Below are positions 1-5,793 of a stretch of 6,329 bases of DNA, piece after piece. The stretch lies in the NCBI GenBank assembly GCA_012727835.1, contig JAAYGE010000137.1, positions 1-6,329 of the forward strand. The letters are read 5' to 3'. A program made the translations under genes and the position numbers. A model generated the notes under the pieces. That model had not been told where the DNA came from. It saw nothing but the letters and a program-made list of their open reading frames with translations, and searched no databases. Source of the stretch: Bacillota bacterium. GTDB lineage: Bacteria; Bacillota_H; UBA994; UBA5500. Position 1 is the first letter of the stretch. Every line of letters starts with the position of its first letter.

Positions 1-40
1 GAGCTATTTCTAGCACTCGCTGATAAATGTGGTCGTTCAC
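1..40 (-). CDS. spoIIID: SpoIIID sporulation transcriptional regulator, N-terminal fragment
   Basis: Only the first 13 codons are inside the window; the gene runs off the left edge. Starting from GTG at 38-40 they read MNDHIYQRVLEIA, which matches the start of clostridial SpoIIID, a small helix-turn-helix DNA-binding protein that adjusts sigma-E-dependent transcription in the mother cell. The start is supported by a strong Shine-Dalgarno core (GGAGG, 49-53) with an 8-base spacer. The gene has its own candidate sigma-E promoter just upstream and is separated from spoIIQ by a terminator. Its position next to spoIIQ is the order seen in many spore formers. The call rests on a short peptide plus context, so it is good but not certain. 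Confidence 0.8.
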   Translation of the reverse strand, partial: MNDHIYQRVLEIA

Positions 41-78
41 ACTAGCCGCCTCCCCCCGTAGCTACTAACTTCAGTAAA

Positions 79-106
79 TATATATGAGCCAAGGGAAGGG
101 ATATGC
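79..106 (-). promoter_or_regulatory. Candidate sigma-E promoter of spoIIID
   Basis: On the minus strand a -35-like GCATAT (101-106) is followed after 14 bases by a -10-like CATATATA (79-86). The sigma-E consensus is roughly ATA in the -35 and CATACANT in the -10. The -10 here differs at the fifth and last positions. Transcription would start near 72, giving a leader of about 30 bases with the ribosome binding site in its middle. spoIIID is a known sigma-E target in Bacillus, and the site lies directly after the spoIIQ terminator. Confidence 0.55.
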
Positions 107-108
107 CG

Positions 109-158
109 AAAAACCAGAAAGCTGGCTCTTGCAAGCATTTTGCTGCAAAAGCCAGCTT
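109..158 (-). terminator. Rho-independent terminator of spoIIQ
   Basis: A perfect 9-base inverted repeat, AAGCTGGCT (119-127) and AGCCAGCTT (150-158), encloses a further TTGCA/TGCAA stem (129-133 with 144-148) and a GCA/TGC tip. The result is an almost continuous hairpin of about 40 bases. Read on the minus strand it begins six bases after the spoIIQ stop codon and is followed by a T-rich run (TTTCTGGTTTTT, 107-118 region). The other strand has no comparable T-run, so it should act mainly on spoIIQ transcription and insulate spoIIID. Confidence 0.85.
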
Positions 159-164
159 AAATGA

Positions 165-974
165 CTAGGGTTGCCATTTACTGTTGGGGTCTACCGGTTG
201 ACCATTATGGAGAAGAACGAAATGTAAGTGGAGGGGATCTAACATTTCAACAGGCGGATTTTCCTCTATCTGCCCAATCACCTGGCCGGCGGTCACCCGG
301 TCTCCCACTTTCACCGTTGGATTGGCAATATTGCTGTAGGTGGTTGACCATCCACCGCCATGGTCAATGGTAATGTTGGTGCCCCAGTAGGGATCATTGG
401 TCACCAGTTTGCTTACGGTGCCAGCGGCGGCGGCTAGCACCTCGGCCCCCCTTTCGGCGGCAAGATCGACGGCCAAGTGGGGGCGCCAATCACCCAAGGT
501 GGCCGACTTAGCACTTAAGGTATAACCGTTTTGTATGGAGGCGGTGGCTAAGGGCCAGTGGAGCTCTTCTAGTTCCACCACTACGGCAACCACCGGCTCG
601 ACGGGTTCTTCGTTGGGCGGTGCTGTGACCTCCTGCTCCTTGTTCGTGGCAGACTTATTGGTCTGGGTCGTTGCCTCCCGTTCAGGATTCGTCTCACCCG
701 CTTGCTCCTGCTCCTCCGGCCTTTCGCGCATCTCACTGGGAGCAGTGGCTATAATGTCATCATCCCCCAGTGGATTCTGCACCTGAGGCGACGGTGGGCT
801 GTGAAAGCGATAGACAAAGAGGGCTCCTATTAATACTACCAAAGACAAATAAATTCCTATTAGCCCTCGTTTTGTTAGACGGAAAGAACCGACCTTTATT
901 TTAAACCAATTCCATATACGACAACGCCAAAGGGAAAGTCTTAAGCGTAACTTATGATATCTAGCTTTAAGCAC
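165..974 (-). CDS. spoIIQ: SpoIIQ-like M23/LytM-domain engulfment protein
   Basis: The 269-residue protein has a basic cytoplasmic N-terminus (about 1-35), one membrane segment (about 36-56, GIYLSLVVLIGALFVYRF region), an extracytoplasmic linker rich in Glu, Pro and Thr (about 60-135), and a C-terminal LytM/M23 peptidase domain (about 139-269). In the forespore SpoIIQ binds SpoIIIAH across the septum and keeps the engulfment channel together. Zinc-ligand motifs are present: HLAVD (H166, D170) and HLH (H249, H251). The usual second histidine of a Y-x-H-L motif is Asn (N215 in TTYSNI), so catalysis is uncertain. GTG at 974 is chosen because the GTG at 981-983 forms part of the Shine-Dalgarno itself; that start would add three residues. 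Position after spoIID and before spoIIID supports SpoIIQ over a general M23 hydrolase. Confidence 0.85.
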   Translation of the reverse strand: MLKARYHKLRLRLSLWRCRIWNWFKIKVGSFRLTKRGLIGIYLSLVVLIGALFVYRFHSPPSPQVQNPLGDDDIIATAPSEMRERPEEQEQAGETNPEREATTQTNKSATNKEQEVTAPPNEEPVEPVVAVVVELEELHWPLATASIQNGYTLSAKSATLGDWRPHLAVDLAAERGAEVLAAAAGTVSKLVTNDPYWGTNITIDHGGGWSTTYSNIANPTVKVGDRVTAGQVIGQIEENPPVEMLDPLHLHFVLLHNGQPVDPNSKWQP

Positions 975-980
975 TTTTTT

Positions 981-987
981 CACCTCC
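981..987 (-). promoter_or_regulatory. Ribosome binding site that fixes the spoIIQ start
   Basis: GGAGGTG on the minus strand, followed by six A residues, then GTG at 972-974. The GGAGG core is 8 bases from that GTG, which is ideal. The in-frame GTG at 981-983 lies within the Shine-Dalgarno match and is therefore an unlikely start. Confidence 0.7.
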
Positions 988-1136
988 AGGTATGAGTCTA
1001 GCCAAAATACAGTTTGCTATACCTTGACTAGGCCAGTACCTGAAGGTAGGTTGCACACCTGATTCCAGAGCCAAGGGACTCTGCTGGAGCACGGTGCGTA
1101 TACCACGTCTCCTTAAATCGGTTACCGGACTTTCCG

Positions 1137-2066
1137 TTAACGATTAGCCAAAGCCCGGTTGATATCATCCCGCATGCGGATGGCGGCGGCCCGGGCTGCG
1201 TCGGCATACTTTTCGGGTCCGAACTGGGCATCTTGCCGATAGGCAAAGATTATACCACGGGAGGAGTTGACGACCGCGCCTAAGCCATCGGGGTTAAAGG
1301 CGGGCAATACGTCTTGCGCCGTGCCTCCTTGGGCCCCATAGCCGGGTACTAAAAACAGAGTTCGTGGCATCAGTTGGCGTAATTGGGCCGCTTCCTGCGG
1401 ATAGGTGGCTCCCACCACCGCCCCCACGCTGGAATAGCCTTCCTCACCGACTAAACTTTCTCCCCAGGTGTTTACCATGCGGGCCATACGGGCATATACC
1501 GGTTCCCCGTCAATTATCTGGTCCTGCAACTCCCCCGAAGATTTATTGGAGGTTTTGACCAGAACGAAAAGGCCGCTGCCCGATGCAGCCCCCGCCTGCA
1601 GGAAGGGCTCCACGCCGTCGCTACCTAGATAGGCATTGACGGTGACCGCATCGGCCTGTAGTGACCAGGCCGGCTCATCGGCACCGGTGAGGCCGCCCAA
1701 ATAGGCTTGGGCATAGGCCATGGCGGTACTACCGATATCCCCCCGCTTAGCATCGGCAATCACCAGTAGGCCTTGCTCCTTAGCATACTCCACCGTTTGA
1801 ACTAGGGCATGCATGCCCCAGGGGCCATACTGCTCATAGAAGGCCAGCTGGGGTTTGATAGCCACGGCGATGTCGTGAACCGCATCGATAATGGCTCGTC
1901 CAAACTGATAAAAGGCTAAAGCGGCCGCTTGGGGGCCCAAATCATTGTGTAAAGTGGCAACGGCCTTCAGTTGCGGCGGCAAAGCCTGCCAGCGAGGGTC
2001 CAACCCTACAACCACATGGCTCTTCTTTTCTCTAATTGCTGCGATAAGGCGATCGGCAAAATTCAC
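1137..2066 (-). CDS. pyrF: Orotidine 5'-phosphate decarboxylase, type 2 subfamily
   Basis: A 309-residue protein that decarboxylates OMP to UMP, the last step of de novo pyrimidine synthesis, in the cytoplasm. Visible motifs are VGLDPR (20-25) in the first strand, the catalytic DAKRGDIGSTA segment (105-115, with D105, K107 and D110), VVGATYP (217-223), the phosphate-binding region LVPGYGAQGG (239-248) and VNSSRGI (266-272). Length and the extended insert after the catalytic motif fit the longer, type 2 family rather than the roughly 230-residue type found in Bacillus pyr operons. Start GTG at 2064-2066 has Shine-Dalgarno GGGGAGG (2074-2080) with a 7-base spacer; stop TAA. No other pyr gene is in the window, so it stands apart from any pyrimidine operon here, between a sensor kinase and spoIIQ. 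All key residues seem intact. Confidence 0.95.
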   Translation of the reverse strand: MNFADRLIAAIREKKSHVVVGLDPRWQALPPQLKAVATLHNDLGPQAAALAFYQFGRAIIDAVHDIAVAIKPQLAFYEQYGPWGMHALVQTVEYAKEQGLLVIADAKRGDIGSTAMAYAQAYLGGLTGADEPAWSLQADAVTVNAYLGSDGVEPFLQAGAASGSGLFVLVKTSNKSSGELQDQIIDGEPVYARMARMVNTWGESLVGEEGYSSVGAVVGATYPQEAAQLRQLMPRTLFLVPGYGAQGGTAQDVLPAFNPDGLGAVVNSSRGIIFAYRQDAQFGPEKYADAARAAAIRMRDDINRALANR

Positions 2067-2082
2067 AAGAAAACCTCCCCAT

Positions 2083-2120
2083 CTTTATGGCTGTTTAGAC
2101 AGTAGCCCATCTCCATAAAG
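2083..2120. repeat. Inverted repeat in front of pyrF
   Basis: CTTTATGG (2083-2090) and CCATAAAG (2113-2120) form a perfect 8-base inverted repeat separated by 22 bases. Inside lies a smaller CTGT/ACAG hairpin with a four-base loop (2091-2102). The arms flank the candidate -10 element, so this could be an operator or a folded leader. No known pyrimidine regulator site (for example a PyrR-binding loop) is recognised. Confidence 0.45.
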
Positions 2121-2127
2121 GAGTCAA
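2099..2127 (-). promoter_or_regulatory. Candidate sigma-A promoter of pyrF
   Basis: On the minus strand TTGACT (2122-2127) and TACTGT (2099-2104) are separated by exactly 17 bases. The -35 is a 5 of 6 match to the vegetative consensus; the -10 is weak (3 of 6). Transcription would begin near 2092, a short distance before the pyrF ribosome binding site. The candidate is placed immediately after a hairpin that could end the kinase transcript. Confidence 0.35.
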
Positions 2128-2150
2128 GGGGGAGGCATGGCGCCACCCCC
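2128..2150 (-). terminator. GC-rich hairpin after the histidine kinase stop
   Basis: GGGGG and CCCCC arms (2128-2132, 2146-2150) plus an inner GGC/GCC stem (2134-2136, 2142-2144), with one mismatch between them and a five-base loop, form a compact hairpin two bases beyond the kinase stop codon. On the minus strand it is followed by TTGACTCCTTT, which is only a weak T-run. It may be an inefficient terminator or an mRNA 3'-end stabiliser. Confidence 0.5.
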
Positions 2151-2152
2151 TT

Positions 2153-3220
2153 TCAGTTACTTATGGGAAAGCTCACTGTCACGCAAGTACCTTGTCGCGG
2201 CTGGGATTTGATAGCCAGCTTAGCTCCATAGGACTTGGCGATATTCATGCACTGGACCATACCTAAGCCCGTACCGTTTGGTTTGGTAGTCATAAAAGGA
2301 GTACCTACCTTAGCCAGCAATTCTGGCGTCATACCACAACCCGTATCGCTAACCTTGAGATAGGCTTGCTCTCCCTCTAAGCCCACCTTAACTAAAACCG
2401 AGCCGCCCACTGGTGTGGCCTCCAGGGCATTACGATAAAGATTTAATAATAATTGCTGGATATCGTCGGGACATACCAGAAATTCGGGCGTTTCTTCTGC
2501 GTCAATCTGTAACCGAATACCGGCTAAATAGGCTTCGCTCTCTAGCATAGGTTGCAGCCGAGTGACTATAGTCGTCAAGGAAACTAAAGTAGGCTCTCTC
2601 AACCGATCCTTAGCCAGGGACAGAAAATCTTGTAGCATAGTATTGACCCGATCCAGCTGCTCAATCATGAGCTCATATTGCTCACACAACTAATCCCGCC
2701 CTTCAGTGGTGGATAAAAATTGCAGGTGCCCCCGCACCACCGTCAGCGGATTGCGGATTTCATGGCTCAGACTGGCAGCCAACTGTCCCACCATTTGGGC
2801 CCTCTCTAGACGTTTTAATTCCTGCTCCTGCAAAACCCGCTCGGTAACATCGATATATAGACAGGCAGCCCCTTGAATTTGCCCCCGGTCATTATAGAGA
2901 GGTTGATTTAATGCCTCGAAGTAGCGACCCAGCCGATGGCTGATACGCCGCGACTTCACACCCTTATGTAAAGACTCCAACAGAGGCGAACCCTCGGTAG
3001 AAGTACCAAACCGTTCATGAAAAGCACTGATATGTTTGCCCACCATATTAGCCGAGGTACAGCCCAACTCCTTAAAAGCCGGACAAATAAAGACGGTAAT
3101 AATTTCCTCTTGATTAATGGTAATTATGCCGCCGGGCAGATTTTCCATCACCCAGGTGATTGGGGCCTGTTCTAGCAGTTCGGTTTTTTCGGGTTCTTTA
3201 TGATAAACGACGGATTGCAC
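2153..3220 (-). pseudogene. Soluble PAS-domain sensor histidine kinase, interrupted by in-frame TAG
   Basis: One continuous frame of 355 codons is broken only by TAG at 2690-2692 (codon 177). The upstream part (176 residues) has a PAS domain (about 21-127), a short coiled linker, and the phospho-acceptor helix with SHEIRNPLT (H153). The downstream part continues with the second dimerisation helix (ELMIEQLDRVN) and a complete ATPase domain: N box NLYRNALEA (N264), G1 DTGCGM (D292), F box PFMTTK and G2 GTGLGM (316-321). There is no membrane segment, so it should be cytoplasmic. The architecture resembles sporulation kinases that feed the Spo0A phosphorelay, but no partner is visible here. GTG start at 3218-3220 follows AAAGGGGTGATC. 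The TAG falls in the turn between the two dimerisation helices and is followed directly by TTG, a possible restart that would give a 178-residue C-terminal piece (2153-2689). Stop is TGA. It could be a real nonsense allele or a sequence error. Confidence 0.85.
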
Positions 3221-3256
3221 CAGTTGATCACCCCTTTTAGCTGTGCCACCTTAATA

Positions 3257-3294
3257 ATTATATATTACTCGACATGTAAAGACTAACTTCGACA
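3257..3294 (-). promoter_or_regulatory. Putative Spo0A-box pair and -10 element upstream of the kinase
   Basis: On the minus strand TGTCGAA (3288-3294) is an exact match to the Spo0A box core TGNCGAA, and TGTCGAG (3268-3274) differs at one base. They lie in the same orientation 20 bases apart, about two helical turns. A perfect TATAAT (3257-3262) follows, in a very AT-rich stretch, and no good -35 is found 16-18 bases away, as in some Spo0A-activated promoters. A TTTACA (3275-3280) is present but only 12 bases from the TATAAT. The proximal box lies between the expected -35 and -10, so repression is also possible. Confidence 0.4.
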
Positions 3295-3302
3295 GAAAAT
3301 AC

Positions 3303-4286
3303 TTAACGAATATTACTTATTTCTGTTCCTTGATAATAGTGTTTTAAAATAGTCCGATAGTCTTCTCCCGCTTCCCCCATGCCATCGGCACCGTATTGGC
3401 ACATGCCCACTCCATGACCATAACCCCGAACTTGGAAAACAATCTGATCTCCTTCAATCTTGTAGTTAAAACGGGTGGAGTTGAGCCCTAAGGCCGAACG
3501 TAAAGCCGTAGCCTTTAAGCTTCTACCGCCCAGACTGACGGTAGCCGCCCTACCGGTGGGAGTTTTCTGTGACACACTAAAGGCCGGTGATTGGGAGCGC
3601 AACGTTTGGGCAGTAACGGTAATGGAACCGTCCAGCTCCCGCAGAGCTGCTGCAAAGGCGGTTAAACTATATCTTTGCTCTGTTTGCAGCTTAGGTGAAT
3701 GCTTACAATAATTACAGGTGACCGGCACCAGGTAAGGGAAGGATTGCTGCCAAACGGCACCCGCATCCTCCGTTTGCCCACCACAGGTGGAATGAAAAAG
3801 CGGGTCAATAACAACCCCCTGATAGGTAATTATTTGCCCGGCGGTTTCCGCTACCGCCTGGGAAACTTTCTGCCAGTAATTCTGATATTCGATCATGCCC
3901 CATTTCTTCTGTAATTCGGCCGGTGCCAACCAGGCCTGGCAATGAGCCGGGTCGGTACACAGGTCGGCTCCCGGATGGGCAGTACACCCTTTGCCTCCGA
4001 AAACGGTGGCTCGCTTAACGGCATAGGTGCGGGCGGCCACAGCTTGTGCTTTTAAAGCCTCTTGGTGAAAGGAGGCCGGCATTTCGGCTGCTACCACTCC
4101 TTTTACATAGTCCTCCAAGTCAAGGGAAACCAGTTGCTGACTATCGACCACATACACCTGCAGCTTAACTTCCGGTTGCTGCTCCATCGGAGTTGGCGCC
4201 ACCTTTTCCCAGCCGCCCACAATCATGGTTGGCAGGATGAGAACCACAATAGTAACCCCAATAAGTACTGCAAACATTGGTCGCAC
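3303..4286 (-). CDS. spoIID: SpoIID stage II sporulation protein (lytic transglycosylase)
   Basis: A 327-residue membrane-anchored enzyme that cleaves peptidoglycan glycan strands during engulfment, made in the mother cell and normally working with SpoIIM and SpoIIP. One N-terminal membrane segment (about 5-25) is followed by the SpoIID domain. The catalytic glutamate is in VVAAEMP (E68), followed by the QAVAARTYA helix. FHSTCGGQT (about 164-172) and GYGHGVGMCQYG (about 288-299) are further family signatures. HPGADLCTDPAHC supplies H104, C110, H115 and C116 with the spacing of the metal site described in C. difficile SpoIID. The length is close to the Bacillus protein. GTG at 4284-4286 is chosen because the short basic leader and membrane segment follow at once and AAAAGGGGG lies upstream. 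The frame is open to a TTG at 4362-4364, which would add 26 non-family residues. Stop is TAA. Confidence 0.95.
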   Translation of the reverse strand: MRPMFAVLIGVTIVVLILPTMIVGGWEKVAPTPMEQQPEVKLQVYVVDSQQLVSLDLEDYVKGVVAAEMPASFHQEALKAQAVAARTYAVKRATVFGGKGCTAHPGADLCTDPAHCQAWLAPAELQKKWGMIEYQNYWQKVSQAVAETAGQIITYQGVVIDPLFHSTCGGQTEDAGAVWQQSFPYLVPVTCNYCKHSPKLQTEQRYSLTAFAAALRELDGSITVTAQTLRSQSPAFSVSQKTPTGRAATVSLGGRSLKATALRSALGLNSTRFNYKIEGDQIVFQVRGYGHGVGMCQYGADGMGEAGEDYRTILKHYYQGTEISNIR

Positions 4287-4296
4287 CGGGTTCGGG

Positions 4297-4305
4297 CCCC
4301 CTTTT
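4297..4305 (-). promoter_or_regulatory. Ribosome binding site supporting the GTG start of spoIID
   Basis: AAAAGGGGG on the minus strand is 10 bases from GTG at 4284-4286. A second, upstream possibility, AGGGG about 7 bases before TTG at 4362-4364, looks almost as good by spacing. The protein it would add does not look like a SpoIID N-terminus, so the downstream start is preferred. Confidence 0.5.
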
Positions 4306-4383
4306 GAGTCAAGTTTAGCTACACCTATAACTATTGGACGGGCCCCCGAATTATGCCTAAACAAAAAGAGGCCCCTACATGTT

Positions 4384-4450
4384 GGAGCCGAGGAGCTCTG
4401 CTAGGGCACTGGCTAACGCCAACTGTGCTTACGCAGATCCCCTCGGCTCC
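4384..4450 (-). other. Long nested hairpin between murA and spoIID (possible structured RNA)
   Basis: A perfect 10-base inverted repeat, GGAGCCGAGG (4384-4393) and CCTCGGCTCC (4441-4450), encloses three more nested stems. These are TCTGC/GCAGA (4397-4401 with 4433-4437), GCAC/GTGC (4406-4409 with 4425-4428) and TGGC/GCCA (4410-4413 with 4418-4421), closed by a four-base loop. Internal loops are 3/3 and 4/4 bases, with one three-base bulge, for about 23 pairs in total. In the spoIID transcript it would sit 98 bases before the start codon. A run CTTTTTGTTT follows only after about 14 further bases, so it is not a classic terminator. It matches no riboswitch or T-box motif that I recognise. The rest of this 236-base gap shows a small TGTAC/GTACA hairpin (4472-4484), a repeated CGGGCCCCC (4293-4301, 4339-4347) and no convincing sigma-E promoter. 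Confidence 0.6.
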
Positions 4451-4522
4451 TCCACCGGTAACCTTATATCTTGTACCGTGTACATCCCGCTGCCCGCCCG
4501 CGCGAATTTTCATGCGACAGCG

Positions 4523-5785
4523 TCAGTCAGGCAGCCGTTCTATATCGGCTCCTAAGGCCCGTAGTTTCTCTACAATTTGCACATAACCACGGTCAATGTG
4601 ATAGTCATCGGTGACAATAGTTTCTCCTTGTGCCACCAATCCGGCCAAGATGAGGGCTGCTCCAGCGCGTAAGTCGGTGGCAGCTACGGTGGTGCCGGTT
4701 AATTGGCTGGGCCCCCGCACCAATGCCTGACGACCGCTAACTTTTATTTGGGCCCCCATGCGGCAGAGTTCGGGCACATGCTGGAAACGGTTCTCGAAAA
4801 CCGTTTCCGTAATTAGGCTGGCGCCCTCGGCTTGGGTTAATAGGGCTAACAACTGGGGTTGCAAATCGGTGGGAAAGCCCGGGTAAGGCAAGGTTTGGGC
4901 ATCGATAGCTCGCAGATGGGGTGAAGGAAGAACGGTTAACTCCCCCTCCCGCTCGCTGATAATATTGCATCCTGCCTCCCGCAGTTTGGCTAAGACCGCC
5001 TGCAAGGCCTCGATATCGACGGGGGCAACGGTTACTTTGCCCTTTCCTAACAACCCCGCAATAAGGTAGGTGGCCGCCTCAATTCGATCGGGGATAATCA
5101 CCTGTTGAGTGCCGGTTAAATGCTCCACACCCCGTATTTCCACCCGATCGGTACCAAAGCCGGAAATCTGTGCACCCATATTATTTAAGAACTGGGCCAA
5201 GTTAACGATTTCAGGTTCGGCCGCCGCATTTTCTATAACAGTAGTCCCTGCAGCTAGGGTGGCGGCCATCATAATATTCTCGGTAGCGCCCACACTGGGG
5301 TAATCCAATTAGATATGGGCTCCCCTCAATTTCTCAGCGCGCACTTCCACATAGCCGTGATTGGCCTGCACATCGGCTCCCAAGGCGGCAAAACCCTTCA
5401 AGTGTAGGTCGATGGGTCGACTGCCAATGGCGCAGCCGCCGGGCAAAGAAATCCGCGCCCGGCCTAGACGGGCTAACAGGGGCCCCATGATCAACACGGA
5501 AGCTCGCATGCGATTGACCAACTCATAGGGGGCTTCCCAACCGGTCAGATTTGCTGCCCGCACAAAAACGGTCCCCACACCATCGGTCTCAATTTCTGCA
5601 CCCAGGGACTGGAGCAGATCCAACATCACTTTCTCGTCGTTGAGCCACGGAACGGGGGTTAAGGCACTCTCTCCCTCCCCGGCCAACACGGATGCGGCTA
5701 AAATGGGTAAAGCGGCGTTTTTGGCACCGCTAATTTGCACCTGTCCCTGCAGCTGCTTCTGGCCTCGAATTAGAATTCTTGCCAT
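4523..5785 (-). pseudogene. murA: MurA, UDP-N-acetylglucosamine 1-carboxyvinyltransferase, interrupted by in-frame TAA
   Basis: MurA transfers enolpyruvate from PEP to UDP-GlcNAc, the first committed step of peptidoglycan synthesis, in the cytoplasm. The frame spans 420 codons, the normal family length, and is broken only by TAA at 5309-5311 (codon 159). Before it are SGAKNAALPIL (K22, N23), RMRAS (R94) and PGGCAIGSRPIDLH with the PEP- and fosfomycin-reactive cysteine C118. After it come [25 protein letters not shown] with catalytic D307, FENRF and TDLRAG. Every catalytic residue survives. Relatives have Tyr at the interrupted position (GA-H/R-IYLD), one base from TAA. The break lies inside the catalytic domain, so two working halves (5309-5785 and 4523-5308, the latter restarting at TTG) are unlikely. 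ATG at 5783-5785 is 8 bases after the ywmB stop with only a weak ribosome site (TAGG), suggesting translational coupling. Stop is TGA. Confidence 0.92.
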
Positions 5786-5793
5786 TGCCTATT

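Noticed and set aside
535..786. Plus-strand open frame opposite spoIIQ, and similar plus-strand frames opposite pyrF, spoIID and murA.
   Set aside because: These are antisense shadows of real genes, with low-complexity or arginine/proline/serine-rich translations, no ribosome sites and no recognisable domains.
994..1022. Possible sigma-F promoter for spoIIQ (GTATA, 14 bases, GGCTAGACTC on the minus strand).
   Set aside because: The elements resemble the sigma-F consensus and spoIIQ is a known sigma-F gene, but the spacer is short and transcription would start inside or next to the ribosome binding site, leaving almost no leader. Not strong enough to annotate.
988..1136. Small hairpins in the pyrF-spoIIQ gap (for example CAGAG/CTCTG near 1066-1083 and TACC/GGTA near 1037-1048).
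   Set aside because: Stems of four or five pairs are expected by chance, none has a T-run or matches a riboswitch core I recognise, and no terminator for pyrF could be identified.
2690..2692. TAG in the kinase read as pyrrolysine.
   Set aside because: Some Peptococcaceae encode pyrrolysine, but its known use is in methylamine methyltransferases; the neighbouring murA lesion is TAA, and TAG ends spoIIQ and ywmB in this window.
4287..4364. N-terminal extension of spoIID starting at TTG 4362-4364.
   Set aside because: A fair AGGGG ribosome site precedes it, but the 26 extra residues do not resemble any SpoIID N-terminus and would precede the basic leader and membrane anchor, which begin properly at GTG 4284-4286.
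4523..5785. murA as a natural two-subunit enzyme split at codon 159.
   Set aside because: The break is within the catalytic domain rather than at the domain junction, there is no ribosome site before the TTG, and the sequence across the stop aligns without gap to intact MurA.
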